From: Patescibacteria group bacterium
GTDB lineage: Bacteria > Patescibacteriota > Patescibacteriia > 2-12-FULL-60-25
Reading direction: 5' to 3'
Length of the DNA: 63,043 nt
Assembly: GCA_018830865.1 (NCBI GenBank)
Contig: JAHJRN010000069.1
Location: 1-63,043, forward strand
In this document: positions 50,648-59,831 of the stretch, piece after piece
Layout of the letters: every line of letters starts with the position of its first letter
How positions within the stretch are numbered: the first letter of the stretch is position 1
Notes under the pieces: model-generated
Told to the model about the DNA's origin: nothing
Databases searched by the model: none
Seen by the model: the letters and a program-made list of their open reading frames with translations, nothing else
Position numbers and translations under genes: made by a program

Positions 50648-52510
50648 ATGAGAAAACACTTGCGTTTTTTACTATTTCCAGTTGTCATTTTTGTGCTTGC
50701 TACCACACATTTGCCGGCACAGCAGCTGCGCAATGCCAGCAACGTTAAGCAGGAACAACGTGTTGAGGACGAAAGGCTTGCCAGTCAATTCTATAGAAAT
50801 CAGGAATGGGAGAAAGCAAAACCACTCTATCTCAAACTCTACCAGCAATTTAAGTCAACACATTATTTTTCCTATTATCTCAACTGTCTTATTCAGCTGA
50901 ATGAGCTGGACGAAGCCGAGAAAGAACTCAAAACACAAATCAGCAAAAATCCGGCTTCTGTAAACTTTGTTGTTGAGCTTGGATATATTTTTCAGCTGCA
51001 GGGATCGCAACGCAAAGCCGAGCGAACTTTCGACAACATCATCAAAAACCTAATTCCCGAACGCAACAGAATTGCTGTAACAGCCAATGCTTTTCGCTCA
51101 CGCAATCTGGACAGCTACGCGCTAGAGGCCTATGAATTTGGAAGCAACAATCCAACAGTGGATTATCCGTTTTATCTGGAGAAGGCAAGCCTGTATCAAT
51201 ATCAGGGAGATTATGAAGCAGCATTCGATAACTACCTGTTGCAGCTGGATTATCAGCCGCAGCATCTGGATCTGATTAAAAGTCGTTTGCAGAACGTTCT
51301 GAGAATGGATATTGACAACAGCATGACAGATTTGTTGCGCGCCAAATTGCTGCAAAAAGCACAAAATGCACCCGACAACCTGCTTTATGGCGAGCTGCTT
51401 ATTTGGTTTTCGCTGCAACAAAAAGACTACGACATCGCACTGATACAAGCCAAAGCACTCGATCGCCGACAAGGCGACCGCGAATCACAGATTCTGGAGT
51501 TGGCTGATATCAGCATGACAAATCAAGCCTATGATATCGCACTTGATGGCTTTGAATATGTTGTAAAAAAAGGCACAAACAGTGTTTTTTACATCCCGGC
51601 TGTGGTTGGCTACCTGCAAGCCCGCTACCTGATTGCCAAGCAGAAAAACATAACTGATCTGGAGCATTACAACACACTTGCCCGCGAAATAGAAGAAGTT
51701 TTTGAAGCCATAGGCTTTAATCCCGAAGTATATCCTCTTACACTCACCTTATCTGAAATCTACGCCTACGAATCGAAACAGCCGGAGAAAGCTATTGAGC
51801 TGCTCGAAAAAACCTTAAAACTCCCACTCAGCACAGTAGAATCGGCATTGGTTAAACTTCAACTGGCCGATATCTACCTTTATACCGATGAAGTTTGGGA
51901 GGCTACACTGCTTTACAGTCAGATTGAAAAGCGCCTTGGTGATGAGCCAATAGGCCACGAAGCACGCTATCGCAATGCCCGTCTGCGTTATTATATTGGC
52001 GAATTCAGTTGGGCCAATACTCAGCTGCGTGTGCTAAAAGCTGCAACTTCAAAATTGATTGCCAACGATGCCATGAAGCTTTCGCTGCTAATCAAGGATG
52101 TGCTGATGGAAGATACCACCGGAAAAATTTTGGCGGTTTTTGCCAGGGCAGATTTATATAAACTGCAGGGATTTAATGACCGCTCAGCCTTTTTGCTCGA
52201 TTCCTTGCTAACGACTACTTCAAATCCGATTATCCTGCCACATATTTTGATGCGGAAGGCAGGTATTGCTACTGAGAAAAATAACTTCAATGAAGCCGAC
52301 AGCCTTTATCAACAGCTGTATAAAAGCTTCCCTGATAGCTATTTAGCCGATCAATCGCTGTTTGAAAGTGCACAACTCAACGAGTTGACCATGCAACAAA
52401 TTGAAATAGCCCGTGAAAGATACCAACTGCTTATAGATCAATATCCCGGGAGTGTTTATGTGGCAGAAGCCAGACGACGGTATCGCATCCTCAGGGGCGA
52501 CATTTTATAA
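50648..52510 (+). CDS. Exported tetratricopeptide-repeat protein
   Basis: 620 aa, signal peptide at about 1-24 (VLATTHLPAQQ). Many TPR-like helical pairs span about 40-600: EWEKAKPLYLKLYQQFKST, DEAEKELKTQISKNPASVNF, GDYEAAFDNYLLQLDYQPQH, PEKAIELLEKTLKLPL, FNEADSLYQQLYKSFPDSYL. TPR arrays are protein-protein scaffolds; Bacteroidota exported members assist envelope assembly. It lies 5 nt after the predicted lipoprotein and 9 nt before rsmA. Confidence 0.85.
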   Translation: MRKHLRFLLFPVVIFVLATTHLPAQQLRNASNVKQEQRVEDERLASQFYRNQEWEKAKPLYLKLYQQFKSTHYFSYYLNCLIQLNELDEAEKELKTQISKNPASVNFVVELGYIFQLQGSQRKAERTFDNIIKNLIPERNRIAVTANAFRSRNLDSYALEAYEFGSNNPTVDYPFYLEKASLYQYQGDYEAAFDNYLLQLDYQPQHLDLIKSRLQNVLRMDIDNSMTDLLRAKLLQKAQNAPDNLLYGELLIWFSLQQKDYDIALIQAKALDRRQGDRESQILELADISMTNQAYDIALDGFEYVVKKGTNSVFYIPAVVGYLQARYLIAKQKNITDLEHYNTLAREIEEVFEAIGFNPEVYPLTLTLSEIYAYESKQPEKAIELLEKTLKLPLSTVESALVKLQLADIYLYTDEVWEATLLYSQIEKRLGDEPIGHEARYRNARLRYYIGEFSWANTQLRVLKAATSKLIANDAMKLSLLIKDVLMEDTTGKILAVFARADLYKLQGFNDRSAFLLDSLLTTTSNPIILPHILMRKAGIATEKNNFNEADSLYQQLYKSFPDSYLADQSLFESAQLNELTMQQIEIARERYQLLIDQYPGSVYVAEARRRYRILRGDIL

Positions 52511-52519
52511 TTTATTGCT

Positions 52520-53290
52520 ATGGTAAGACCAAAAAAACACCTCGGACAGCATTTTCTTACAGATCAAAATATTGCTCTAAAAATAACGGATCAACTAACC
52601 GAAAACGACGGAATTGTTGTTGAAGTGGGTCCCGGCACAGGGATTCTCACAAAGTTTCTTTTAGAGCGCTTTCCGGATCAATTGAAACTTGTTGAAATTG
52701 ATACTGAATCTGCTGAATATTTATTGGAACAGTATCCCGAGTTGGCTAAAAATCTTATTGTAGGAGATTTCCTACGCCTGAATCTGAATGATTTTGGAGC
52801 CGAAAAAATTGCTGTGATCGGAAACTTCCCCTACAACATCAGCAGTCAGATATTTTTTCAGCTGCTTGAACACCGGAAGCTGATCACCGAAGTGGTTTGC
52901 ATGATACAAAAAGAGGTGGCTGAGCGCCTCAGCGCAGGTCCCGGAAGCAAAACTTATGGCATTCTCAGCGTATTGTTACAAGCCTGGTTTTCGATCGAGT
53001 ACGTTTTTACAGTGCACGAACACGTTTTTAATCCGCCTCCAAAAGTTAAATCAGCAGTGATCAAGCTGCGCCGCAACGAACTACAAGAGCTTGGTTGCGA
53101 TGAGGTTCTGTTCAAAAAAATTGTAAAACAATCCTTTAATCAAAGACGGAAAACACTCAGAAACTCCTTGCGCTCTCTGCTCAATCCCACCATAATTGCT
53201 GATGAACGCTTTAACCTCCGACCCGAAAGGCTCAGCGTCAGTGCATTTGTAGATTTAACCAATCTGATCGACAGAAAAACCACAAAATAA
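52520..53290 (+). CDS. rsmA: 16S rRNA adenine dimethyltransferase (KsgA)
   Basis: 256 aa. Start motif KKHLGQHFLTDQNIALKI; SAM motif I VVEVGPGTGILT; catalytic motif IV GNFPYNISSQIFF; then VCMIQKEVAERLSAGPGSKT and a C-terminal FNQRRKTLRNSLRSLL. It dimethylates the two adenosines of helix 45 in 16S rRNA. It ends 1 nt from the end of the convergent LolC/E-type gene, and no terminator separates them. Confidence 0.97.
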   Translation: MVRPKKHLGQHFLTDQNIALKITDQLTENDGIVVEVGPGTGILTKFLLERFPDQLKLVEIDTESAEYLLEQYPELAKNLIVGDFLRLNLNDFGAEKIAVIGNFPYNISSQIFFQLLEHRKLITEVVCMIQKEVAERLSAGPGSKTYGILSVLLQAWFSIEYVFTVHEHVFNPPPKVKSAVIKLRRNELQELGCDEVLFKKIVKQSFNQRRKTLRNSLRSLLNPTIIADERFNLRPERLSVSAFVDLTNLIDRKTTK

Positions 53291-53291
53291 A

Positions 53292-54527
53292 TCAATCCGA
53301 AACCCGGAATTTTCGAATACGTTTCAGGGCTTTTGAAACAGTGAAAACCGCAGCACTACCACCAATAACCGATACCGTGGCAAATACCAAAAGTATATCC
53401 CGGATCTTCAACTGCACCGGATAGGCATCGATCACGAAAGCTCCGGCTTCGCCACCAAGTTTAAGCAGTCCGAACTCCTGCTGAATAAAAACCAGTAACA
53501 CACCGGCCAGCAAACCAATTACTCCACCCGAAACAGCAATCAACATGCCTTCGGTGAGAAACAATCTGGATAAAAACCTTTGATCTGCACCCAGAAATTT
53601 CAGCACCTGGATATCCTTCCGTTTGTCAACAATCAGCATGCTAAGCGACCCAATAATATTGAAAGTGGCCATCACCAGAATAAAGCTTAAAATAATAAAA
53701 ATTGCCCACTTTTCTGACTTCATGATGCGGTAAATTGTTTCCTGCTGCTCTATTTTGTCTTTTATGGTATAGCTGTCGCCCAAAATCACAGCCAAAGTCT
53801 TTTTCAGGGCGCTAATTTGCTTTTCCTCCAGCACAAATAATTCAACAGAGGTTACTTCCTGTTCATAATCCATAAGCTGTGCGGCCCATTCGTAGGGCAC
53901 GATCACCAGACTCGCATCCAACTCCTGCTGACTTGTAAAAACACCCGAAACCTGAATTGTTGCCTGATTAAACGACTGTTCAAACTGAAAAGAAGAAGGG
54001 TTGCCCCGCGACGGCAAATAGACCTGCATCAAAGCTGCCGGATTTCGGGGATTAAGCCCCAGATACCAGGCAACACCGGCTCCTACAATTGCGAACTGCT
54101 GGGATTCAAATTTCAGCAGGGCCTCCCCTCTGCTGATCAGGCTATCAACCTGACTCACTTCGATATAAGCCTCCGAAACACCTTTAATAACACCAACATG
54201 CTGCTTATCGTTGAAGCGAAACAGCGCGTCCTCCTGCACCACCTTGATTAATTGATTCACTTCGGGCAGTTCGCGTAGCTGCTGTTCCGGAAAATCTGCT
54301 AACAGGATCGTTTTACCTTTCACAGGCTCAATCACCAGATCAGGGGCAAGCTGGTTTACCATCTTCGAAATCACCATTTCAAAACCATTGAACACCGATA
54401 ACACGACAATAAGTGCAAAAGCGCCAACGCCAACACCCACAACAGAAATCATCGTAATGATATTAATCAGGTTGTGACTTTTTTTAGCAAGCAGGTAACG
54501 TTTGGCAATAAAAAATGGCGTGTTCAC
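53292..54527 (-). CDS. LolC/LolE-type lipoprotein-releasing ABC permease
   Basis: 411 aa, GTG start (NTPFFIAKRYLLAKKSHNLI). Four transmembrane helices: one near 20-45 (ITMISVVGVGVGAFALIVVL), then a large periplasmic domain (about 50-270), then three C-terminal helices of the FtsX/MacB permease fold (WAIFIILSFILVMATFNIIG, FLTEGMLIAVSGGVIGLLAG, ILLVFATVSVIGGSAAVF). It is the membrane part of the machinery that extracts lipoproteins from the inner membrane. The ATPase partner (LolD) is not adjacent. The same-strand rbfA and methyltransferase genes are upstream. Confidence 0.9.
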   Translation of the reverse strand: MNTPFFIAKRYLLAKKSHNLINIITMISVVGVGVGAFALIVVLSVFNGFEMVISKMVNQLAPDLVIEPVKGKTILLADFPEQQLRELPEVNQLIKVVQEDALFRFNDKQHVGVIKGVSEAYIEVSQVDSLISRGEALLKFESQQFAIVGAGVAWYLGLNPRNPAALMQVYLPSRGNPSSFQFEQSFNQATIQVSGVFTSQQELDASLVIVPYEWAAQLMDYEQEVTSVELFVLEEKQISALKKTLAVILGDSYTIKDKIEQQETIYRIMKSEKWAIFIILSFILVMATFNIIGSLSMLIVDKRKDIQVLKFLGADQRFLSRLFLTEGMLIAVSGGVIGLLAGVLLVFIQQEFGLLKLGGEAGAFVIDAYPVQLKIRDILLVFATVSVIGGSAAVFTVSKALKRIRKFRVSD

Positions 54528-54540
54528 TTAGGTTATGATT

Positions 54541-55365
54541 TTAACTGGCTTTCCAGGCTTTTGCAATCAGACCTGTTCCGGTTTTATGGGATTGGGTTAC
54601 GTCCATCTTATTCAATATCAAGGATACAGGAAATACAATCAGGTAATAGAAAGGCAATACGATAAAAAACAAACGGGAAGTGTTTAACATCAGGATGGGA
54701 GTTTTCATCGACAGACGCCAGGATAGCCTGCCCGGCTTACCATACTGGTAACGAATCTGATGGCGCTGAAATCCGGCTCGATCAAACTTATCGCCTAAAT
54801 CCTTCACGCCATAGCCATCACGCACATGTTCGTCAATAAAACCATGCACACCATCCTCCTCATGCTCGTGGCTGTGTACATCAGAACCTCCCTGGTCAGA
54901 TGGCGTGGAAATCAAAAGCATCCCTCCGGGTTTCAAAGCATTAAAATAATGCTTCAAGACCAACTCGTCTTCCTCAATATGCTCCATCACATCCACGCAA
55001 ACTACCAGATCAAATTGATTGTCGAAATTAAGTTTGGTAAGATCTGCCTCTTCAAAATGAACATGATCAAAACCGATTTTTTTAAAAAATTGATTGCAAT
55101 CCGCAATCTGTTCCGTTTTTACATCCACCGCTGTGATGCGCCAGTCGGGATGCTTTCGTCCCATATAATAATCATACTGTCCGAAGCCCGATCCGGCATC
55201 CAGCACAGCCGCTTCCGGGTTTTGCGCAGCCCATATTTTTAACTCTCTTTTTATGTGCCAGGTTCTGAGTAACAGCAAATCAAGCAATCTGTAAAACAGC
55301 TTGCGCAAAAACGGTGTTCGGTTAAATACCTCGCCCAATTGACGTTTGATCGGATCGTATTGCAT
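54541..55365 (-). CDS. Class I SAM-dependent methyltransferase
   Basis: 274 aa with a Rossmann methyltransferase core: motif I VLDAGSGFGQYDYYMGRKHP, then ITAVDVKTEQI, FDLVVCVDVMEHIEEDELVL and a LKPGGMLLISTPSDQGG loop. The C-terminus has a hydrophobic stretch (FFIVLPFYYLIVFPVSLIL), which may bind the membrane. The substrate is unknown. It lies between rbfA (17 nt) and the LolC/E-type gene (13 nt), all on the minus strand, so it is operonic. Confidence 0.85.
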   Translation of the reverse strand: MQYDPIKRQLGEVFNRTPFLRKLFYRLLDLLLLRTWHIKRELKIWAAQNPEAAVLDAGSGFGQYDYYMGRKHPDWRITAVDVKTEQIADCNQFFKKIGFDHVHFEEADLTKLNFDNQFDLVVCVDVMEHIEEDELVLKHYFNALKPGGMLLISTPSDQGGSDVHSHEHEEDGVHGFIDEHVRDGYGVKDLGDKFDRAGFQRHQIRYQYGKPGRLSWRLSMKTPILMLNTSRLFFIVLPFYYLIVFPVSLILNKMDVTQSHKTGTGLIAKAWKAS

Positions 55366-55382
55366 GAGAAAAAATTTCGGTT

Positions 55383-55727
55383 TTATTGGTCTTCGTTCAG
55401 CAAGTTATCGAGATTATCAATATAATCCAGGGAATCATCTTCATAAAATCTGAGCTGAGGCACAACACGCAGCTGATGACGCACGCGCTGCCCCAGTAAT
55501 CCGCGGATTTCACGGCTGCGCAAATTGACTTTCTCCACTACCGAAGCCTTGTCATCTTTACCAAAAATGCTCAGGTAAACCTTGGCAAAAGACAAATCAG
55601 GCGCAACATTAACCTTTGTTACCGTAATCATAGCTCCAACAGCCAATCCAGGCACTTCCTGAGTAATTATTTCACTCAAATCACGCAGCAATAAGCGTGA
55701 AATTTTAAGCTGACGTTTTGTTTCCAT
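55383..55727 (-). CDS. rbfA: Ribosome-binding factor A
   Basis: 114 aa from the ATG at 55727 (METKRQLKISRLLLRDLSEI). KH-fold landmarks: ITVTKVNVAPDLSFAKVYLS and the LGQRVRHQLRVVPQLRFYED C-terminus. It matures the 30S subunit by binding helix 1 of 16S rRNA. The frame extends to a TTG at 55745, but that stretch is the promoter box TATTTTTG (55739-55732). Only four nt separate the box from the ATG, so the mRNA may be leaderless. Confidence 0.95.
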   Translation of the reverse strand: METKRQLKISRLLLRDLSEIITQEVPGLAVGAMITVTKVNVAPDLSFAKVYLSIFGKDDKASVVEKVNLRSREIRGLLGQRVRHQLRVVPQLRFYEDDSLDYIDNLDNLLNEDQ

Positions 55728-55731
55728 GCTG

Positions 55732-55739
55732 CAAAAATA
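55732..55739 (-). promoter_or_regulatory. rbfA -7 promoter box
   Basis: TATTTTTG on the minus strand with a TTG 22 nt upstream. The ATG of rbfA begins four nt after the box. Confidence 0.5.
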
Positions 55740-55857
55740 GTGCAATTAATCTATATGCCGGCAACTCCTGAACTCAAGGTTTCAAAGGATGAATTATTCG
55801 TTGAACTTCAGCCGGGCGCTATTCTCGCGGTCAATGGCGCTGTCAATTGATTTTTTG

Positions 55858-55865
55858 TACTTTTG
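55858..55865 (+). promoter_or_regulatory. Promoter box of the M20 amidohydrolase gene
   Basis: TACTTTTG ending 19 nt before the ATG at 55885. This position argues for the shorter start of the gene. Confidence 0.5.
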
Positions 55866-55884
55866 TGTACAACAAATCCTGAAC

Positions 55885-57075
55885 ATGCTTAAAAAACAAA
55901 TACAACAGCTTACCAACGAATTCCATAAAGAAACCATCAGCAACCGGCGTCATATTCACCGCTATCCGGAGCTTAGCTTTCGGGAAGAAAAAACCGCCCT
56001 TTTCATCAGCCAGAAATTAACAGATTGGGGCATTCCTCATAAAACAGCTGTGGGTGGATATGGAATTATAGGTCTTGTGGGGAAAGCTACACCAAACGGC
56101 AAATGCATTGCCCTGAGGGCTGATATGGACGCCCTACCCATTGTAGAAATAAACAGCCATGATTTCGTTTCGGACAATCCGGGGGTGATGCATGCCTGCG
56201 GCCATGATGCCCACACAAGTATGTTGCTCACTGCAGCGCGCATTTTAAAACAACTGGAGGATCATTTTGAAGGCCAGGTTAAACTTGTTTTTCAACCCGC
56301 CGAAGAAAAGCTTCCGGGCGGTGCGCTTGGCATCATCAAGGATGGCGGACTAAAAAACCCAGATGCACAACGTATTGTAGGTCAACATGTTTTCCCGGGT
56401 CTTGAAGCTGGTTTTGTTGGATTTCGTTCGGGAGCTTACATGGCCTCAGCAGATGAGATTACGATAACCGTTCAAGGCATAGGCGGTCATGCAGCCATGC
56501 CCAACCAAATCAACGATACCGTACTCACCGCCGCGCAAATAATTGTGAACCTGCAACAAGTCGTTAGTCGCTTTGCACCTCCAGTTGTCCCTACTGTACT
56601 CTCATTTGGAAGAGTATTCGCCGATGGCATATTTAATATAATTCCTGATGAGGTATTAATTCAGGGCACCTTACGTACGTTTGATGAAGTGTGGCGTGCA
56701 GCAGCAAAAATGCATATCCGCAGAATTGCAGAAAATACTGCCCTTGCTGCAAACATGAAAGCTGAAGTAATGATTGAGGACGGCTATCCTTTTGTGATGA
56801 ATGAAGAGCACACTACTCAAATTGCCAAACAAGCTGCCATCGATTATCTGGGTGCCGACAAAGTTGTGGATTTGGAACAGCGGATGACAGCCGAAGACTT
56901 TGCCTGGTATTCCCAGCAGATGCCGGCAACATTTTATCGGATCGGTACGGCAAACAAAGCCAAAGGAATTGTGAGCAATTTGCATACCAACACCTTTGAT
57001 ATCGACGAGCAAAGCCTCTTGCACGGGCCGGGTCTTATGGCCTGGATTGCCCTGGAGCAGCTGAAACATTTATAA
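55885..57075 (+). CDS. M20 family amidohydrolase (N-acyl-amino-acid hydrolase)
   Basis: 396 aa from the ATG at 55885 (MLKKQIQQLTNEFHKETISN). Metal-binding and active-site motifs: RRHIHRYPELSFREEKTA, ALRADMDALPI, MHACGHDAHTSMLL, LVFQPAEEKLPGGALGIIKDG, a GIGGHAAMPNQ dimerisation-domain motif and MTAEDFAWYSQQMP. It belongs to the M20D IAA-amino acid/hippurate hydrolase group, which removes acyl groups from amino acids or cleaves dipeptides. It is cytoplasmic. Its stop precedes mtnA by 23 nt. Confidence 0.93.
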   Translation: MLKKQIQQLTNEFHKETISNRRHIHRYPELSFREEKTALFISQKLTDWGIPHKTAVGGYGIIGLVGKATPNGKCIALRADMDALPIVEINSHDFVSDNPGVMHACGHDAHTSMLLTAARILKQLEDHFEGQVKLVFQPAEEKLPGGALGIIKDGGLKNPDAQRIVGQHVFPGLEAGFVGFRSGAYMASADEITITVQGIGGHAAMPNQINDTVLTAAQIIVNLQQVVSRFAPPVVPTVLSFGRVFADGIFNIIPDEVLIQGTLRTFDEVWRAAAKMHIRRIAENTALAANMKAEVMIEDGYPFVMNEEHTTQIAKQAAIDYLGADKVVDLEQRMTAEDFAWYSQQMPATFYRIGTANKAKGIVSNLHTNTFDIDEQSLLHGPGLMAWIALEQLKHL

Positions 57076-57098
57076 AGTATTCACCAAAAATACATGCC

Positions 57099-58175
57099 AT
57101 GTTAGTTGGAGAAAATGCCTATCAGACCGTATGGATGGAGGGTCAGGTCGTTAAAATGATCGACCAGAACGCCCTGCCGTTCGAGTTCAGGATTCATGAC
57201 TGCCCCACTTATTGGGACAGTTGCATGGCAATAACCGACATGACAGTGCGCGGAGCCGGAGCAATTGGTGCTGCTGCAGCCTTTGCAATGGCACAGGCAT
57301 TTCTGGAAGCCCCCGAAACCGATCATATGGTTTTTATTGACGATGCACGGGATGAAATCGAAGGCACACGGCCTACAGCACGTAATTTATTTTATGCCGT
57401 GGAAAAAGTGTATGCTGCCGGACAAATTTCGGCTGAAAATGCCAAAATTGAAGCCCAGCGTATTGCATTACAAGATATTGAAGATTCGCGGGCTATCGGA
57501 AAATTTGGTAACAAACTGATCAAAAACAAGGCAAAGATTCTCACGCATTGTAATGCCGGATGGCTTGCCTTTGTGGATTATGGCACTGCCCTCTCTCCTA
57601 TCTATACCGCCAAAAAAGAAGGCAAAGAGATTTTTGTTTATGTGGACGAAACACGCCCGCGCAGTCAGGGAGCGCGCCTCACAGCCTGGGAGCTGATGCA
57701 GGAAGGTGTTCCTTTTACGATTATCCCCGATAATGCAGCTGCCAGCCTGATGCAACAGGGAAAAGTTGATCTGATAATTGTTGGCGCAGATCGTATTGCC
57801 CGAAATGGAGACGTCGCCAACAAAATTGGCACCCTCGGCAGGGCCATTCTCGCTCATACTTTTGGTATTCCCTTTTATGTGGCGGCACCCACTTCTACCA
57901 TTGACACAGCTTGCAAATCAGGCAAGGAAATCGTTATCGAAGAACGCAGTCAGGATGAAGTGCTTTACCAGGATGGCATCGATGCCAATGGGAACAAGGT
58001 GAGGGTAATGGTTTGTGCGCCGGGTTCTACCGCTTACAATCCCGCATTTGACGTTACACCGGCCAGGTATATCACCGGTATTATCACCGAAAAAGGAATT
58101 ATCAAGGCACATCATCAATCGATTACAAGTCTCTTCAATGAAATAAACCATGAACGAACTGAATCATTATCGTAA
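57099..58175 (+). CDS. mtnA: 5-methylthioribose-1-phosphate isomerase
   Basis: 358 aa of the eIF2B-like aldose-ketose isomerase family. Motifs: RGAGAIGAAAAFAMAQA, the catalytic Cys in LTHCNAGWLAFVDYGTALSP, VDETRPRSQGARLTAWEL, and the catalytic Asp in IIVGADRIARNGDVANKIGT, then YVAAPTSTIDTACKSG. It converts 5-methylthioribose-1-phosphate (or a 5-deoxy analogue) to the ribulose form. Its end overlaps the aldolase gene by 26 nt. No MtnP/MtnN or MtnK gene is in the window. Confidence 0.93.
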   Translation: MLVGENAYQTVWMEGQVVKMIDQNALPFEFRIHDCPTYWDSCMAITDMTVRGAGAIGAAAAFAMAQAFLEAPETDHMVFIDDARDEIEGTRPTARNLFYAVEKVYAAGQISAENAKIEAQRIALQDIEDSRAIGKFGNKLIKNKAKILTHCNAGWLAFVDYGTALSPIYTAKKEGKEIFVYVDETRPRSQGARLTAWELMQEGVPFTIIPDNAAASLMQQGKVDLIIVGADRIARNGDVANKIGTLGRAILAHTFGIPFYVAAPTSTIDTACKSGKEIVIEERSQDEVLYQDGIDANGNKVRVMVCAPGSTAYNPAFDVTPARYITGIITEKGIIKAHHQSITSLFNEINHERTESLS

Positions 58176-58782
58176 AGAAATCGCCTACTTTATGCGCCGG
58201 CTCTACAAACGCGGCCTCACCACCACTTCAGGCGGCAATATCAGCGTAAAGCTGCCCAATGGCATGATTCTGATTACTGCCTCGCAGACCGACAAAGGCC
58301 GGATGAAAGCCCAAGATATTGGCATGACGGATATGCAAGGCCGCCAGCTGAGTGCCAACGTAAAACTGAGCATGGAAACCGGCATGCACCTTGCCGTATA
58401 TAAAGCCCGACCCGACATCCATACCATCGTGCATGCACATCCGCCAACAGCCACAAGTTTTGCAGTGGCGCACCAACCCATTAACCCTGATCTGATGGGA
58501 GAATCCAGGGCCGTACTTGGAAAAATTGCTGTTGCGCCATACAAACTCATGGGTTCGCAAGAACTAGCTGATGCTGTGGCGAAAGAAATAACAGATACGC
58601 ATGTCGTATTGCTGGCCAATCATGGGGTGTTGGCTGTTGGGAAAAGCCTTTTGGAAGCCTTCGACAGGCTTGAAGTGCTGGAAGCCTGCGCCAAAATTCA
58701 ACTGATGTCGAACATGATCGGTGGCGCGCATGCGCTGAGCCATTCCGACGTGCAAGCCATTGACAAAATGATGCAACAATGA
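58150..58782 (+). CDS. Class II aldolase/adducin family protein
   Basis: 210 aa class II aldolase fold: TSGGNISVKLPNGMILITAS, METGMHLAVYKARPDIHTIV and the zinc site HAHPPTATSFA, then HVVLLANHGVLAVGKSLLEA with the third zinc-binding His. It is closest in type to fuculose-phosphate-like aldolases (Ald2/DrdA), not to MtnB dehydratase, though the two are related. In the DHAP shunt the enzyme after MtnA splits 5-methylthioribulose-1-P (or 5-deoxyribulose-1-P) into DHAP and an aldehyde. It overlaps mtnA by 26 nt and the reductase gene by 4 nt. Confidence 0.85.
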   Translation: MNELNHYRKEIAYFMRRLYKRGLTTTSGGNISVKLPNGMILITASQTDKGRMKAQDIGMTDMQGRQLSANVKLSMETGMHLAVYKARPDIHTIVHAHPPTATSFAVAHQPINPDLMGESRAVLGKIAVAPYKLMGSQELADAVAKEITDTHVVLLANHGVLAVGKSLLEAFDRLEVLEACAKIQLMSNMIGGAHALSHSDVQAIDKMMQQ

Positions 58783-59627
58783 ATATTCCGAAAATTACAA
58801 TTCATGAAACGCTAAGCCTACCAAAACTGGGCATTGGCACCTGGGAAATGGGTGGCCGACAAAACCCGGATAAAAGTGAGGATAACAAATTTATTCGCGC
58901 CATTCAGTTCGCACTTGAAAACGGCATCCGCCTTATCGATACAGCAGAAATGTATGGCAACGGGCACACCGAAGAACTTGTAGCCAAAGCCATAAAAACC
59001 TATGAGAGAGAGCAATTGCTGATTACCTCCAAGGTTTCCGGCGATCATTTGGCTTATCAGGACTTAATTAAGGCTGCCCACAACAGCTTGAAACGGCTGG
59101 AGACAGCTTATCTTGATCTGTATTTGCTGCATTGGCCAAACCCCGATGTGCCTGTTGAAGAAACCATGAAAGCCATCAATGAGTTGCTCGAACAAGGCTT
59201 GATCAAACATTTTGGTCTCAGCAACTTTTCGGCAGCCCAAACCGCAGAAGTATTAAAATGGACTGATGCTCCTATCATCACCAATCAGCTGGAATACAAC
59301 TTGTTCACCCGTAACAATGGCCGTATTACGGAAGATGTGGAAGCCTCCATCATTCCTTTTTGCCATTCGAAAGACATCAGCATAACGGCCTGGCGTCCCG
59401 TTTTGAAAGGAGCTACCAATCCACTACAGCAGCCACTCATTAACCAAATTGCAGCAAAACATGAGGCCACACCCATGCAGATTGCGCTGGCCTGGCTGCT
59501 GAACAAACCTTTAACCCTGGCCATTCCGAAAATGACCAGCGAAAAGCATATTCTCGAGAATATTGAAGCAGCAGGTATTGAATTGGATGAACAGGAAATG
59601 AAGCTGCTGGATGAAATTGCTGATTAA
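58779..59627 (+). CDS. Aldo/keto reductase
   Basis: 282 aa AKR TIM barrel. Motifs: LPKLGIGTWEMGGRQ, the Asp/Tyr pair in RLIDTAEMYGNGHTEELVAK, Lys in LLITSKVSG, His in LYLLHWPNPDVPVEET, then GLIKHFGLSNFSAAQ and IPKMTSEKHILEN. It is NAD(P)H-dependent. Its start codon overlaps the aldolase stop (ATGA), so it is likely to reduce the aldehyde the aldolase releases (2-methylthioacetaldehyde or acetaldehyde). That substrate assignment is inference from gene order. Confidence 0.88.
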   Translation: MNIPKITIHETLSLPKLGIGTWEMGGRQNPDKSEDNKFIRAIQFALENGIRLIDTAEMYGNGHTEELVAKAIKTYEREQLLITSKVSGDHLAYQDLIKAAHNSLKRLETAYLDLYLLHWPNPDVPVEETMKAINELLEQGLIKHFGLSNFSAAQTAEVLKWTDAPIITNQLEYNLFTRNNGRITEDVEASIIPFCHSKDISITAWRPVLKGATNPLQQPLINQIAAKHEATPMQIALAWLLNKPLTLAIPKMTSEKHILENIEAAGIELDEQEMKLLDEIAD

Positions 59628-59831
59628 GCGTACAGCGATTAATGGTCTTCACACAAAACCTCTTGTAAAGGATTTACCAACAAAGCGGAATTATTTTGGA
59701 CTTGGAATGTTCGGCTATTGAACGCAAGTTGGCATTGGTTAAAAACACATTTTACTGTGCTTTAAACTTTATTTTTTTGCTGTAAATAAAAACCACAATT
59801 GTATCAGCTGCAAATTTTTTCTTGTTTTCTG

